A stretch of 64,000 nt of DNA from Zingiber officinale (taxonomy: Eukaryota > Streptophyta > Magnoliopsida > Zingiberales > Zingiberaceae). Position 1 is the first letter of the stretch. Each line of letters begins with the position of its first letter. The position numbers were made by a program, and so were the translations under genes. The stretch is taken from the NCBI RefSeq assembly GCF_018446385.1, contig NC_055992.1, positions 21,050,877 to 21,114,876 on the forward strand. The letters are read 5' to 3'. This document shows positions 1 to 11,832 of the stretch, in pieces. Under the pieces are notes generated by a model that was not told the DNA's origin, ran no database searches, and worked only from the letters and a program-made list of their open reading frames with translations.

Positions 1-133
1 TAAGGGGGAGCAATAACAAGTTGTACTAAATGCAATTTACATTTCTGCTGCATTTCTCTTCCTGATTATCGCTTTATTGCTTTATGTTTTACTTAACTTT
101 GAATTGTATTTCTATAATCAAAAATGGGAAGAT
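1..133 (+). mobile_element. 3' internal end of a Sirevirus-like Ty1/Copia element with polypurine tracts
   Basis: No gene is present. The G-rich purine run AAGGGGGAG at 2-10 and a second purine tract at about 119-133 directly before a TGTTGG terminus look like the polypurine tracts that prime plus-strand DNA synthesis. Several such tracts upstream of the 3' LTR are typical of plant Sireviruses. The coding part lies outside the window. The clade is inferred from the tracts and the LTR termini. Confidence 0.55.
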
Positions 134-239
134 TGTTGGTGCGGAAAGCATCAGACGATGGATAATGGCAAAGGGTTCAAAGTTAAGGTTACTTGTTATC
201 TAACAGGTTTGAATGAGCTTGCAAGAAAAGTCCTAAGTG

Positions 240-530
240 TACTTAGGCAAAAGTCCTAATGGATTCTAAGAAGGTGGAAAACCTTAGGGGGTGGTAACCT
301 TAGGTCCTAGGGTGCGATAACCCTAGGTGATGGAAAGTCCTAACTACAGTTAGGCAGGTGGAAAACCCTAGGGGGTGATAACCCTAGGTCCTAGGGGGCG
401 GTAACCCTAGGCTATGGAAAGCCCTAGGGGGTGGTAACCCTAGGTCCTAGGGGCGGTAACCCTAGGCTGAGGAAAACCCTATGGGGTGGTAACCCTAGGT
501 CCTAAGGGATGGTAACCTTAGGCAGAAAGT
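240..530 (+). repeat. CCTAGG palindrome-rich degenerate tandem repeat in LTR U3
   Basis: About ten variants of GGTAACCCTAGG and GTCCTAGGGG follow one another at irregular 20-35 bp spacing. Each contains the palindrome CCTAGG or TTAGG. The array ends just before the non-repetitive part of the U3. Confidence 0.7.
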
Positions 531-769
531 CCAGTCAGTCTAAAGGACCGATCTGGCAACAGGTAAACTCTCTTGAGAGGAGTAGGTGAGGACGTGTTCC
601 CCGAAGAGAGAACAGTAAGCGTTGGTTCAACCTAGAGTTTTCGGGAATTTCGAAGTTAGAATCGGACAGTCCGAAAGCTGTCAACTTAATTGTTTAATAT
701 CATTTGCTCTATTTGCCTAACTCTATTTTGCAGGAAACTAATAGTTCTGCAGGGTCAAACTTAATAGGC

Positions 770-1095
770 CAACCGAACGACCTAATCCGTCGACCGAACC
801 CCAGTACACAAAGGATCAGAATCCAACTCTCGGTGAAGGGTTGACTAGAGGGATCGGTCGACTGAACCTCGGGATCGGTCGACCGAACCAAAGATAGACA
901 GAGACCTGGTCGAGCGAGTTGATCGGATCAGATGAGGCAGAAACCATCGGCTGATCGATCGATCGAACAGAGGGATCAGTCAACCGAACGCAGGCGTTAT
1001 GCAGAGAGGCTACATCTGGACGGAAGGCCGAGCAAGTTCAGTAGGTTCGGTCAACCGAATCAGGGGATCGGTCGACCGATCCGGGTCAAGTCAAG
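770..1095 (+). repeat. GGTCGACCGA palindromic array in LTR U3
   Basis: Repeated forms of GATCGGTCGACCGAAC at irregular spacing, each a self-complementary or near-palindromic word. The block ends about 45 bp before the TATA box. Confidence 0.7.
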
Positions 1096-1140
1096 GCTTG
1101 ATCCCGAATATCAAGGGATCTGGATCAGGCTTGAAGCTGC

Positions 1141-1147
1141 TATAAAA
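1141..1147 (+). promoter_or_regulatory. TATA box of the LTR promoter
   Basis: TATAAAA preceded by GCTGC and followed by GGGGTCTCGGC, in the position expected for the U3/R promoter of an LTR. Downstream sequence to about 1,571 would be R and U5. Confidence 0.55.
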
Positions 1148-1571
1148 AGGGGTCTCGGCTAGCTACTTCGGACAACAATTTCTAAGATAAAGAACAAACA
1201 ACTGCGCGCAGTCCGGAACGTGTAAACACTACTCCGACGACGATCAAAGCCAGAAGATTGATTTCACCAAGTCGTCGGTAACAAGTTGTTATTCATATTT
1301 GTAAAGCTTCGTACTTGTATTGTTTCCTTGTAAAGCTTTCCGAACTTATAGTGATTGCCCACCGAAAGCGATCAACGATCGCGGGCTTTGGAGTATGAGT
1401 CGCCACAGACTCCGAACCAAGTAAAAGAAATTGTGTTAGCGATTGCCTTTGGTTCATTCTTTATTTTCACTGCATACTTACTTTGAGTTTTACGAAACGA
1501 ACATAAAAGCAACGCGTGCTATTCACCCCCACACCCCCTCCCCCTCTAGCACGTCTACGATCCTACTGTTT

Positions 1572-3479
1572 GGTCTATGTGAGTAAAGAATTAAAGATTA
1601 GAATTCAGCTAAATTGCTTGGAGTTTGATTGATTTGGGTTCAGTTGGGTTGTAAGGTGTGCATCTTTTCTGAGTTGCACAAGTATTAAATTGCCTCTAGC
1701 TACAAGAGTTGAGGTGGAATTTGGCTGAAGATCTAGGCAACGTGGCTTTTAATGCTAAGTTGACATAGGCGAATTTAGCAAGTTGAACCAGAGTGAAGAT
1801 TATGTGTCCAAAGTGGTAAGAAACTACTCAACATAATGGGCGAATAGAAATATCATCCTCATTTTGAGGAAGGTTACCACTTCTCACCCAAAAGAACTGA
1901 TTTTCAAAACTTGAAAATTGTATTAACTCAAAACTTATCCAATATATGAGATCCTAACTAGACTCGACCGAAAGCTGGGTCTGAACTAGACCTAGCCCGG
2001 ACCTGTAACCAAGTCAACAGGTTGGTTAACTGTTGACCCGGAGAATCGATAGTCTGGCAGTTCAATTTTCGAGTTAAACCACGGGTTCATTAAATTTTTT
2101 TTTTAATTTTATATTTTATTTAGATTTCTTTAATCATAGTTTTTTATTTAATAATATTTTAGTGATATTAATGGTGTGGTTGAATATTAATTAACCTATT
2201 CTATCATTCTGTTAAAGTTATTTTTTTAACCTATTTGTCTTGAATAATGATGTGAAACTATTCTACCTTTCTATTAAAGCTAATTTTACAACTTATTTGC
2301 TTTGAATTCTTTGATGTGAGACTATTATACCTTTCTATTAAAACTAATTTTACAACTCATTTGCCTTTAATTCTCTGATGCAAGACTATTCTACCTTAAA
2401 CTCATTAAATTTATTAATTTTATTTAACTCTCTTAATAACTTATTTATTTTATTTTATCAATTTATTCATTCAATACTGAGTTTATAAAACGTATGATTC
2501 TTGGCTATGAGTTAGTGAGATGAGCTTGGGTGAGAATGCCAACACTTAAAATGTGGCATGCACACTACGACACCCTAAGTATAATCCACATTGTGAGTTA
2601 AATAGATAAGTTTTATCAACTTAGATGAGAGAGCTACCATTAACTTGAATTTAAACATGTTATGTTAAGTGGTTTAGCCTAGAAACTTAATTATCCCATT
2701 GTGACATGTGACACCACAAATATCGTACAGAATTGACTATTTATTTTTTTTTCCTTATTCAAATTAATGCATTTATTCTCTAGATATGAACATCAACTCT
2801 ATTGGTTATTTTAGTCCGCCAAATCTCCTATCTTAGACCCCACATGCTCCAATGCCTTTAAACCTATCACAATTTGAAGAGACAAATACCATATATCAAG
2901 GGGGTCGCAAGAAACACACCGCTTCAAGTCTCTAAAGAGAGTCAAGGTTTGTCCTTAAAGCCCAAGACTTGGGGTCGAAGCCTCAAAGGATTCAAGTGAT
3001 TAATCATTCCATGGTGAAACTAGTTGACTTTATCGGCCAAACATTGATTTGTGTTGAGTTTCTCATAGCTTGGTAAAAAACTAATAGGTGATTTATAGAA
3101 TCTTTTTATAGAGTTCAAAGGTAAGACTCTTTGATCCCACTAGAAAATAAAATACATAGATGATCCTTGGAAAAGCTCCAAGATAGTTTAGACCTATCTC
3201 TATAATGTGATGCTTCCCAACCTCTTCGTTAATGTCATAGCATTGTATTAGCAATTTAGAACTAATACCCCAAGTATCTAAAAATAGTATAGTAGTGTCA
3301 AACTGGCATATCCATGACAACCCTCTAAGTAAACAATTCACAATTTATACTTTAGATCACCCAAGCATCTTGATGACGATTAACCCAACATTTTCCTTCG
3401 ATAACATTAGATCTCACTGTACTTGGCTCTACATGCAAAACAAATTAAAAAGGCTTCCTACGGGCATGAGATGCTTACT
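1572..3479. other. Intergenic AT-rich DNA, no gene recognised
   Basis: Very AT-rich, especially 2090-2480. No frame with recognisable protein similarity and no TIR or LTR pair was seen. Around 2220-2400 a phrase like ACTATTCTACCTTTCTATTAAA recurs about three times at ~80-bp spacing, probably a decayed short tandem repeat. Confidence 0.5.
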
Positions 3480-4350
3480 TACTACTACTCTCCCCTCTTG
3501 ATGTTTGTCTGCTAATTATAAGTAAATATGCTTTTGGATTGACTCCCAGTATTGTTCTTTCTCCTTTGGATGAAACACAAATTTTGGCAAATGTATTTTC
3601 ATGATATGCTCCTCCATCTAGATTTTCAAGTGTAAGCAATCATCTTTATAATAACCATGCTCACAATGGTATCGACAATAATTCATCTACATCCTATCCT
3701 TCTTATAGAATGTTACCTGAAGTGGTTGTGATTGGGGCAATGGTAAGTTCTAATCTCTGATTTCCATTAGTAATTATGATTGTGAAGCATTCCTTTGGGT
3801 CTTCTCATCACAAGTGAGCATTTGTTAAACTCTGTTGAGTGATAGTGATTCTTTTTTATTGAAACCTCCTTAGCTCATTGACCCTTGGAGGTTTGGTCTC
3901 TGTTGTCTTTACTTGCATCACATCATCAACACTACCTACTTGCTCTTTCTAAAATTTCTACATAGTCCCTTGGGGGTTTTCATACAAAGAATGCAAATTC
4001 TAAGAGGTTTCAAGGCAATCTAGCTACCTTAACAAACCATTTTAGAAATTTTGAAAGCAACTTATCACCTCCTTGCCATTGTGTCAAACTATTTGCCCTT
4101 TGATAGATTTGACTAATACCAAAGAAATATGCTACAAAACTCTAATTAAAATTCTTGAAACTAGCAATTCTTCTAATGGCAACCTGAAAAACCAATGATG
4201 TGCTATCTAACACAATGTTGTTAGAAAACATCAACAACAAAGAAAAATCTAAAATTTCACAAAGACATCCAAGATTTAAAGGCATTCACGTGTTTTGAGG
4301 CATATGTGTCATGCTGACATTGTAATTTTCATGCTTGGAACATAGAAATT
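3480..4350 (-). pseudogene. Decayed Ty3/Gypsy gag (Tat/Athila-like)
   Basis: On the minus strand, 3636-3677 translates to a zinc-knuckle-like string with the pattern C-x2-H-x2-HG-x5-DC, read as YCRYHCEHGYYKDDC, followed downstream by HLPKFV. This layout is characteristic of plant Tat/Athila-type Gypsy gag proteins. Upstream in the coding direction (about 4,200 to 4,000) are gag-like words such as SFVAYFF and WQGGDKLLSKFLKWFVK, with stop codons between them. No LTRs were found nearby. It is a long-dead fragment; the family call rests on the HGH-DC-type motif alone. Confidence 0.5.
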
Positions 4351-5506
4351 CTTCAAAATTAGTTCCTTCAGCATCTCCGAGGTCAAGTCATTTTTAATCT
4401 CTAAGCGCCTCTCTCTAGTAGTCTTATCTCTCCCCTTCTCTATATTGGTTTATCTAATACCTTAAATATTCTTATGTCTCTTTCATTGGTGCTATTTAAA
4501 TTCTTCTTGCTCTGTGTCGATTTCATATTTTCCTCTTAGCTTGTCCTTCACTTTAATATCCTCCTTGGGCACCTCTTCTAAATCTTTTATCAGCCTAGGA
4601 AATATATTCCTCCTTATGTTTGTTGTAAACCTCAATGTGAATTCATTGCTTCCCAAATCACCTTATGAAACACCGCTAAGGGAACTCCTAGATTCGTGGC
4701 ATATAGTTGAGTTGCTTTAGTCCCACACCTAGCTTTTGGAAGGAAATAAAGACACAACTAAGCAAACATTAAACTAGTGGTGAAGCCATAAGGTTTGTGG
4801 TACGTATAATATCCATATGGGCCATGTGCACATGGACAAGTGGCGAGACAAGCAATTTGAAATCAAATCCAAACAAATGAAGGCCAACCAACACAAAACA
4901 GTGAAGACGCATGGACTAGTACATAAATAGCAAAAAGAAGTAGTCAGGCAGATTAGTTCGAATTCATTTGAATTCACAAAATATAACAACCACTCCTCTC
5001 CCATCTACATTACAGATCCTTCTTCTCTGCAACCACCCAATTTAGTGAAATTCAAGGCAGATTGCAATGACTTTATTTTTGGTAAGGTGAACCATATGCC
5101 CTTCTTGGACAATAAGATGGATCAAGGCGACAATATCATTGTATCCTATAGGAAATTCGTCAGAACCAACTGCACACTTATGGCGAGCATGAATTAAGCC
5201 TTAAGGAAATCACATATGTGCATCAAGATCATATTTGCTAATTGTGACCAGCCACACCCACGATCAGCACTTAATTTGACAATTACTTAGTTATAACCAT
5301 GACTGCGAAAACTAGTGAAGAAAATAATAATGCAATTATATATTGAAATCCAACTTCTAAAGCTAACTAAGAAAGAGAATTTTGCAATATTCACAAAAGA
5401 AACTAACTTTATATCACTTTCTCGAAATGAGAATCTAGGATTAGGTTCGCTTTCTCAATTGCAAAATAGGAAGGTCTCAGTTTGTGGTGAGACGCTTTTC
5501 ATTTAC
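4351..5506. other. Downstream flank of the dioxygenase exon, no gene recognised
   Basis: If the dioxygenase gene were intact, its second and third exons (with the HxD...H iron site) should lie here on the minus strand. I find neither. A short open frame at 4774-5004 (minus) has no recognisable motif. Confidence 0.4.
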
Positions 5507-6003
5507 CTGCATGCGTCGGGCAATTCCTCCGATTGTGGAGGCTCCGGCGCCATGGTACAGGACAGAGTATCCCTCCAATTGGCTACTCTCGAAACGTAGA
5601 GATCGAAGTTGCTATTGAAGCGCACCTTCTTCCTCAAATCTCTCGTGTAGTACTGCTTCTTCACCTCAATCGGCCCCTCATGGAACTGCGTCACTCCTCG
5701 GAGCATTGAGTCGAGCACGTCCGCTGCAATTCCGTGATTCACGACTTGAAAGAAGCCATACGTCGTCGCAGCGTGCATCAACTCCTCCACCGCTTGCTTC
5801 CTCCGTGATTCATCGGCCTGTACATCCTTAAGGTCTACGATAGGAATTTGGTGGTTGGATGTGGATTTGGGGTCGACTTGGGTAGGTGGAGCGACGAAGA
5901 AAGCTGGGAGCTCGTCGACGCCTGCGTCGACGAGGCCTTTGACGCCGGACTTAGACTCATCGAAGGCCTTGATGGCAGAGGCTCTGTCGTAGGTTGCGGA
6001 CAT
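5507..6003 (-). CDS. 2-oxoglutarate/Fe(II)-dependent dioxygenase, exon 1 only (ACC-oxidase-homolog-like)
   Basis: The exon encodes about 165 residues of the N-terminal DIOX_N region of a plant 2-oxoglutarate-dependent dioxygenase. Visible hallmarks in order are YDRASAIKAFDESKSGVKGL, then IPIVDL, then YGFFQVVNHGI, then FHEGPIEVKKQYYTRD. This order is typical of the ACC-oxidase-homolog / deacetoxyvindoline-hydroxylase-like branch. I chose the start at 6003 (Met-Ser-Ala-Thr-Tyr) over the upstream in-frame Met at 6054, because family members begin close to the YDR motif. The exon ends at a GT donor (GCAG|GTAAAT, intron from 5506). The catalytic exons are not visible in the next 5 kb, so this is either a truncated copy or a gene with a very long intron running out of the window. 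The substrate cannot be inferred. Confidence 0.75.
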
Positions 6004-6186
6004 GACTGAAAAAACTTGGGAGGAGCTGATGAGTGGTGCAGCCTTTTCTAACATATTTATTTATTTTATTTATTTGTTCAAGTTAGTGATTAGAGGGATA
6101 AAATTTAATTGTTATGATTATATTTAGAAAGTTCAAAAAAATATTTGCTCCTTACGGGATTCCAATGGAAATGATAAATCCAGACT

Positions 6187-6686
6187 AGGGGTGTAATGAG
6201 TCGAGCGAGCTGAATTTTTGGATATTTAAGTTTGACTCGTTTATAATCGAGCCGAGCTCGAACTTTATTTAACGAATATATTCATGGCTCACGAGGTTAT
6301 TCGAGCTTTTATCGAGCCTAAACGAGCTTAATAAATATAAATTATAAATTTAAATATTCATTAAAAATTAAATTATATATTTTAAAAAATATATATATTC
6401 TTGTTAAAATTTATAATTTTATTCTAATAAATAAATTTAATATGTTTGTTTATGTTTTTCATAAGCAGAGTGTAAAATCTATAAATTCAATATCAAAACT
6501 ATTATTTTTTTATTTAAAAATTAATTCATGAGCTTAACGAACATGTTCACGAGCTAACGAGTCGAATATTGTGAAGCTTAAGTTTGGTTTGTTTATCTTA
6601 ACGAGCCTAATTAAATGAGCTCAAACGAGCTTTTATCGAATCGAGCTTCGAATAGCTCACGAGCGGCTTGGCTCATTTACACCCCT
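6187..6686 (+). mobile_element. MITE, copy 1 (AGGGGTGTAA termini)
   Basis: A ~500-bp AT-rich element with terminal inverted repeats AGGGGTGTAATGAG...CTCATTTACACCCCT and subterminal GAGCCGAGCTCG / CGAGCTTTTATCGA motifs. It has no coding capacity. It lies about 180 bp upstream of the dioxygenase start. A convincing target-site duplication was not identified. Confidence 0.75.
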
Positions 6687-6782
6687 AATCCAGGCTAATC
6701 CTGGTATACAAGATTCCGATGGAGATCCTATGAGAAGCGGATCCACGCCTACTTTGGTTATATGGGAAAAATGGTTGGGATC

Positions 6783-7277
6783 AGGGGTGTAAATGAATCA
6801 AGCCGTTCGTGAGCTATTCGAAGTTCGATTTGAGAAAAACTCATTTATGCTCGTTTAATGAGGTTCGTTAAGATAAACAAATCAAATTCAAGCTTCACAA
6901 TATTTGACTCGTTAACTCGTGAACATGTTCGTTAAGCTCATGAATCAACTTTTAAACAAAAAATAATAATAATTTTGATATTGAATTTATAGATTTTACA
7001 TTCTACTTATGAAATATATAGACAAATATATTAAATTTATTTATTAGAATAAAATTATAAATTTTAATAAGAATATTATAATTTTTTTTAAATATATAAT
7101 TTAGTTTTTAATGAATATTTTAATTTTTAATTTATATTTATTAAGCTCGATAAAAGCTCGAGTAAGCTCGTGAGCCATGAATATATTCGTTAAATAAAGC
7201 TCAAGCTTGGCTCGATTATAAATGAGTCAAATTCAAACATTCAAGAGTTCGGCTCGGCTCGGCTCAATTACACCCCT
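6783..7277 (-). mobile_element. MITE, copy 2, inverted relative to copy 1
   Basis: The sequence is the reverse complement of 6187-6686 over its whole length apart from scattered substitutions and small indels. It has the same AGGGGTGTAA...TTACACCCCT ends. The two copies are separated by 96 bp and could fold together as a ~500-bp stem. It ends only a few bases before the Copia LTR. Confidence 0.75.
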
Positions 7278-7289
7278 AGTTGGGATCTT

Positions 7290-7841
7290 GTAGTGGTGGT
7301 GTAATTCGAGTGCGGACAGAATGACGATATTTTATCATTTTGACGAAGTCGAGGTTAGAGTTAGACTTTATCTCTTTAAGACAAATTTACCCCGCACACA
7401 GTGTTCACGGAACACGGCAATCGTCTCCCAAAATACAACGATTTTATCTAGCGATAGCAGCACTACAAATCGTAAAGAACTCCGAACTGAAGAAGCTTCT
7501 CGAACTCTCCAATGCAAGTATGGAATGCAATGCTTGCTTTTCTTAGAAAGAATTGAGTGAGTGAAATGAGGATGTGAGAGATCTTATTTATACTAAATGA
7601 AGGGGTATAAGAACCTCTTGGTTAATTAGATCTCATCCATCCATTTTAAATTGGATGATGTAGTTCGCATCATTTCCTAAGAGACACAATATCTCTTCAT
7701 TAGATGTCACCCTTTAAGAATCAATGAATGAGATTAAGTCATCCAAAGGGCACTTAAACCTTTCAAGTTGGATGAACAAGATTTGTCAATCTTGGTTCAA
7801 CGATCTAGATTTAATTTCTCATTCAATTTAAATTTTCAACA
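7290..7841 (-). repeat. 3' LTR of the Copia element
   Basis: About 550 bp running (plus strand) from TGTAGTGGTGG to TTTTCAACA, i.e. TGTTG...CTACA on the element strand. Its first ~200 bp are repeated several times at 14,150-15,160. The segment GTCGGGGAT on the element strand (plus 7842-7850) directly beside it fits a polypurine tract. Confidence 0.65.
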
Positions 7842-8399
7842 ATCCCCGACACGAATGAAAATGAATGCATGCATGTTATCACCTAAAGAGAGTTCAATCA
7901 AAAAATTATTGTATTAGGAGAGGTAGCTTGTGATTTTGAATCTTCCATAGTAGAATTCCATCGAATTTACTAGGTTGCTTAGTGAACATGATGCCTTGAA
8001 CTACTCAGTCATTTGTATAAACCAAGACAATGGTACCTACACAATAACTTTTCTCACTTCTTTATAGTTCTCACTATTTTTTCCGTTTTGGCCATGGACA
8101 ACATCTTGGATTCATAAGTATTTCATTGAAGTGGCCCATCTTCATACTTATATAGGTGACCTCCTATAAAGAATATCCTACCGTATTCTACTTTTTCAAG
8201 CATAGGAGTCATTAAAAGTTTATAACTTAACCTCACTATATATCTTAGGTAGCACTTTTCCATCCTAGGAATGAGAGGGGAACTAGTCCAAGTTCTCACG
8301 TGAACTTTCATAATGTCATTATCCCATTGAACCAAGATTTTAGGGTCTCCAATCAACAAGGTTTGGGTTACCACTATGAATGTTCTTGTTTATAGATTT

Positions 8400-10083
8400 T
8401 TAATCTCATTTCTCTTGATGTGCAGTATATTTGATCTCTATTCAAATATTTTGTAAATAGATCTGTCAAGTTATCTTTTTATTCGACATAATCGATAAAG
8501 ATAACTCCATTAGAGATCAACTCCCTAATGGTATTGTGTCGTCGACGAATATGTCGTGACTTACCATTTTACAAGCTATTTTGTGCCCTTGCAATTACCG
8601 ATTGATTATCACAATGTATCATCACGGCAGGCACTAGTTTTTCCCAACATGGGATATCTTCTAAGAGGTTACGAAGTCATTCGGCTTCCTCTACGGCTTT
8701 ATCTAAGGTTATAAACTTAGATTCCATAGTTGATCGAGCTATGCAGGTTTGTTTCATGGATTTCCATGACACTGCTCTACCACCAATGGTAAATACATAT
8801 CCATTGGTGGATTTAGAGTGTTTTGTATCAGATATTCAATTTGTATCACAATAGTCTTCTAGTATCGCTGGATATCTCATATAATGTAATCCATACTCTA
8901 AGGTATATCTTAAATATTTAAGAACCCTTATTAATGTCTTCCAATGGTCATCATTTGGATTACTTGTAAATCTACTTAATTTGTTGACCGCATATGCAAT
9001 ATCCGAATGTGTGCAGTTAGTGATATACATCAAACTACCAATTATCCTCGAATATTTCAATTGGGATACAGGTTCACCATGATTCTTAGCTAAATGTAAG
9101 CATAAGTCCATCAGTGTTTTCACAAGGGAAAGATCATATACATTAAATTTCCTTAGCACTGTCTCAATATAATGAGATTGTGAAAGGATAATTCCAACTA
9201 ATGTCTTATTGATCTTAATCCCGAGTATAACATCCGCTATACTCGTATCTTTTATATCAAAAGTTTTGGTCAACATTTTCTTAGTAGTCATGATTATATC
9301 ATAATTACTACGCATGATGAGCATATCGTCTACATATAGACAGATAATGACAAATGAGTCAGGTGTGTCTTTGATATATATACATTTATCACACTAGTTT
9401 ATTTTAAATCCATTTGACAACATAGTTTTGTCAAATTTCTCATGCTACTGTTTCGGTGCTTATTTTAGCCCATATAGTGACTTCACGAGTCTACACATTA
9501 TTTTCTTGTCTTGGAGCCACAAACCTTTCAGGTTGCTCTATATATATTTCTTCTTCTAATTCACCATTTAGAAAGACTGTTTTCACATCCATTTAATGTA
9601 TCTCAAGGTTATGTATTGCAACAATAGCAATGAATACTTGAATGAATGTGATCCTTGTTACTGGTGAATATGTATCAAAGAAGTCAAGGTCTTCCTTTTG
9701 TTTAAATCCCTTTGCCACTAATCTTGCATTATATTTTTCAATAGTTCCATCAGCCTTATATTTTTTTCTTTATAATCCATTTACATCCTAAAGGTTTGAT
9801 TCTAGGTGGAATATCCGCCAATTCCCAAGTATGATTTTGCATGATGGAATTTATTTCACTATTGATGGCTTTTTTTCAAAAGGGCGCCTCAGGACTTGAT
9901 AAGGCTTCGCTTATTATTCTTGATTTATTTTCCAACATATAAGTCATGAAATCAAGACCAAATGAATTTACTATTTTGGCCCTCTTACTACATCTTGGTT
10001 CTTCATTATTTCTAAGATTATCTTTACTCGCAGTTTCATAAGTTTTTTTATTTGAACTTTCCTCTTTCCTATCTTTGCAAGGA
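8400..10083 (-). pseudogene. Copia pol remnant: reverse transcriptase and RNase H
   Basis: On the minus strand, 9850-10,080 gives the run leading into RT (SSPEAPF, then NHTWELADIPP). The catalytic-site word YVDDML is read near 9308-9335, followed by the connection region with [20 protein letters not shown] in 8836-9324 and RNase H words such as STNGYVF and [13 protein letters not shown] below 8830. Stops interrupt the frame, for example directly after YCDTN at 8836. The order and spacing are normal for Copia, with RT after integrase. Confidence 0.85.
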
Positions 10084-10679
10084 AAGATTGTTAGGATCCT
10101 TCGTACGGAGGCTAGAGAGGGGGGTGTGAATAGCCGACCCCAAATCGTCGCGTTTCTACACACTAGGGTTAGCGCAGCGGAAAATAACACGTAGAAACGA
10201 AGGAAAAGAAGACAAACCTCAAACAAACCGATGTAACGAGGTTCGGAGATGAACTCCTACTCCTCGGCGTGTCCGTAAGGTGGACGAAGCCTACCAATCC
10301 GTCGGTGGATGAGTCCCCGGAGAACCGGCTAATACAATATACTCCTTCTGGGTGGAGAAACCTTGCCACAATGTTTCTTGCACAAGCAAGATAGGAGTAC
10401 AACAGATACAAGAAAGCAAAAGACAATATGAAACACTTGCTTGCCTTTCTTGTTGACTGGAGTGATGAAGCAGCAGCTTCACACCAGCAGCAGCTGACGA
10501 GAATCCAGTCGAGAAGCTCACGCGAAGCTTCAGCTGCGAGGAGCTCAGCAAAGCTCTGATGGCGGTAAGGCGAAGCTCTAGAGCACGAACGAAGTTCTAA
10601 GGAGAGCGATATGACAATGAAGCCACAGTAGCTTTTATACTGCGAAGAAAACACGAAGGAATATAGCCGTTGCGTCGCA

Positions 10680-11045
10680 GCGAGCTGTGGATCGGTCCAC
10701 GGATCGATCGGCGCTTTCTCCGGACTCGGTCAGTGATCGTCCTCGATCGGTCGTGAGGACCGATCGGTATGGCCTGATCGGTCCGTGACCGATCAGTATC
10801 TGATCGGTCCGGACCGATCGAGGCTTATTGAGTCGGTTCTCGCACTCTTCAAGATCGTCACCGATCGGTCGGCGGACCGATCGAGGATATCGCTGATCGA
10901 TGCGGCCGATCGGGCTCCATCTTGATCGGTCCCCGGACCGATCGAAGCTTCCAGAATCGATGGCCTTCGTTTGTCATCGATCGGTCGACCGTCGATCAAA
11001 TACACAGCGTATCCGGATCGGTGCGGGACCGATCCGAGCAATTTT
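10680..11045 (-). repeat. GATCGGTCCGGACCGATC-type palindromic array in solo LTR U3
   Basis: More than ten variants of GATCGGTCCG.GACCGATC, each nearly self-complementary, lie between the TATA region and the unique U3. The related LTR at 62,791 has a different palindrome at the same position. Confidence 0.8.
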
Positions 11046-11279
11046 GCCCAAACCAAGTCCCAAACCTTCCAAACCAATATCCGATCAACCTTGACATATT
11101 GGTACATCATGCTTAGCATCCGGTCACTCCCTTGACCTGCTAAGACCCACCAAGTGTCCGGTCAAATCCTTTGACCCACTTGGACTTTCCTCTTCGTGCC
11201 AAGTATCCGATCACTCCCTTGATCTACTTGGACTTCCCAACACCAGATGTTCGATCACCCTTGATCCATCTGGATTTTC

Positions 11280-11640
11280 CCTTGCCCGGCTTAACTCACC
11301 AGGACTTTCAAACTGCCTAGCTTCACTCACTAGGACTTTTACCTGGCTTCACTCACCAGGGTTTTCCCTTTCACCTAGCTTCACTCACTAGGATTTTCAC
11401 CTGGCTTCACTCACCAGGATTTCCCGACTGCCTGGCTTCACTCACCAGGACTTCTCCGACTGCCTGGCTTCACTCACCAGGACTTTTCCCCGTGCCAAAC
11501 TCCCTGTTTGGACTTTCCCCGTGCCAAGTCTTCATACTTGGACTTTCCGCGTGCCAAGCTACCTGCTTGGACTTTTCCCCGTGCCAAGTCTCCGTACTTG
11601 GACTTTTCGCGTGCCAAGCTTCCTGCTTGGACTTTTCCCG
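11280..11640 (-). repeat. Tandem stem-loop repeats (CCTGG...CCAGG and CCAAG...CTTGG)
   Basis: Units of about 27-32 bp such as GCCTGGCTTCACTCACCAGG and GCCAAGCTTCCTGCTTGGAC repeat about a dozen times. Each unit is a short hairpin with a 6-8 base loop. A homologous array starts at about 63,700 in the other LTR. Confidence 0.75.
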
Positions 11641-11832
11641 AATCAGGTCAACCAGGTCAACCTTGACCTAAGGTTGCACCTACAATCTCCCAAACACCTA
11701 TTCTTGTCAAACATCAAGAATACAACTCTCTTCTCGTCAAACATCGTCAAACATCAAAACACAACTCGAGTCAGGTCAACTCGAGTCAGGTCAACCAGGT
11801 CAACTTTGACCTAAGGTTGCACCAACAAAGAT

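Larger units (their letters stand above)
134..1571 (+). mobile_element. Copia (Sirevirus-like) 3' LTR
   Basis: It starts TGTTGGTGC right after a purine tract and ends near 1,567-1,571 in the C-rich TATTCACCCCC / CCCCTCTAGC block followed by GATCCTAC. The same block in reverse complement opens the LTRs at 10,089 and 62,791, so the families are related. The exact end is uncertain because the expected CTAACA terminus has decayed. A TATA box lies at 1141-1147, and two palindromic arrays sit upstream of it in U3. Small open frames here (for example 932-1162) are chance reading through repeats. Confidence 0.6.
10089..11827 (-). mobile_element. Solo LTR inside the Copia pol
   Basis: A 1,739-bp LTR bounded by TGTTAGGATCC and CACCAACA (TGTTGGTGC...GGATCCTAACA on its own strand). 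It is flanked by the perfect 5-bp duplication AAGAT at 10,084-10,088 and 11,828-11,832. No internal region exists between the flanks, so it is a solo LTR left by LTR-LTR recombination. The element strand is minus: a TATA-like TATAAAAG sits near 10,633 on that strand, between a repeat-rich U3 (10,680-11,820) and the C-rich end that on the plus strand reads CTAGAGAGGGGGGTGTG. It splits the Copia integrase from its RT. Open frames in it (such as 10,169-10,654) are not genes. Confidence 0.9.

Noticed and set aside
240-530. Repeated AACCCTAGG looks like interstitial telomere repeat
   Set aside because: The unit is not the seven-base TTTAGGG plant telomere word. Spacing is irregular and the block lies inside an LTR U3.
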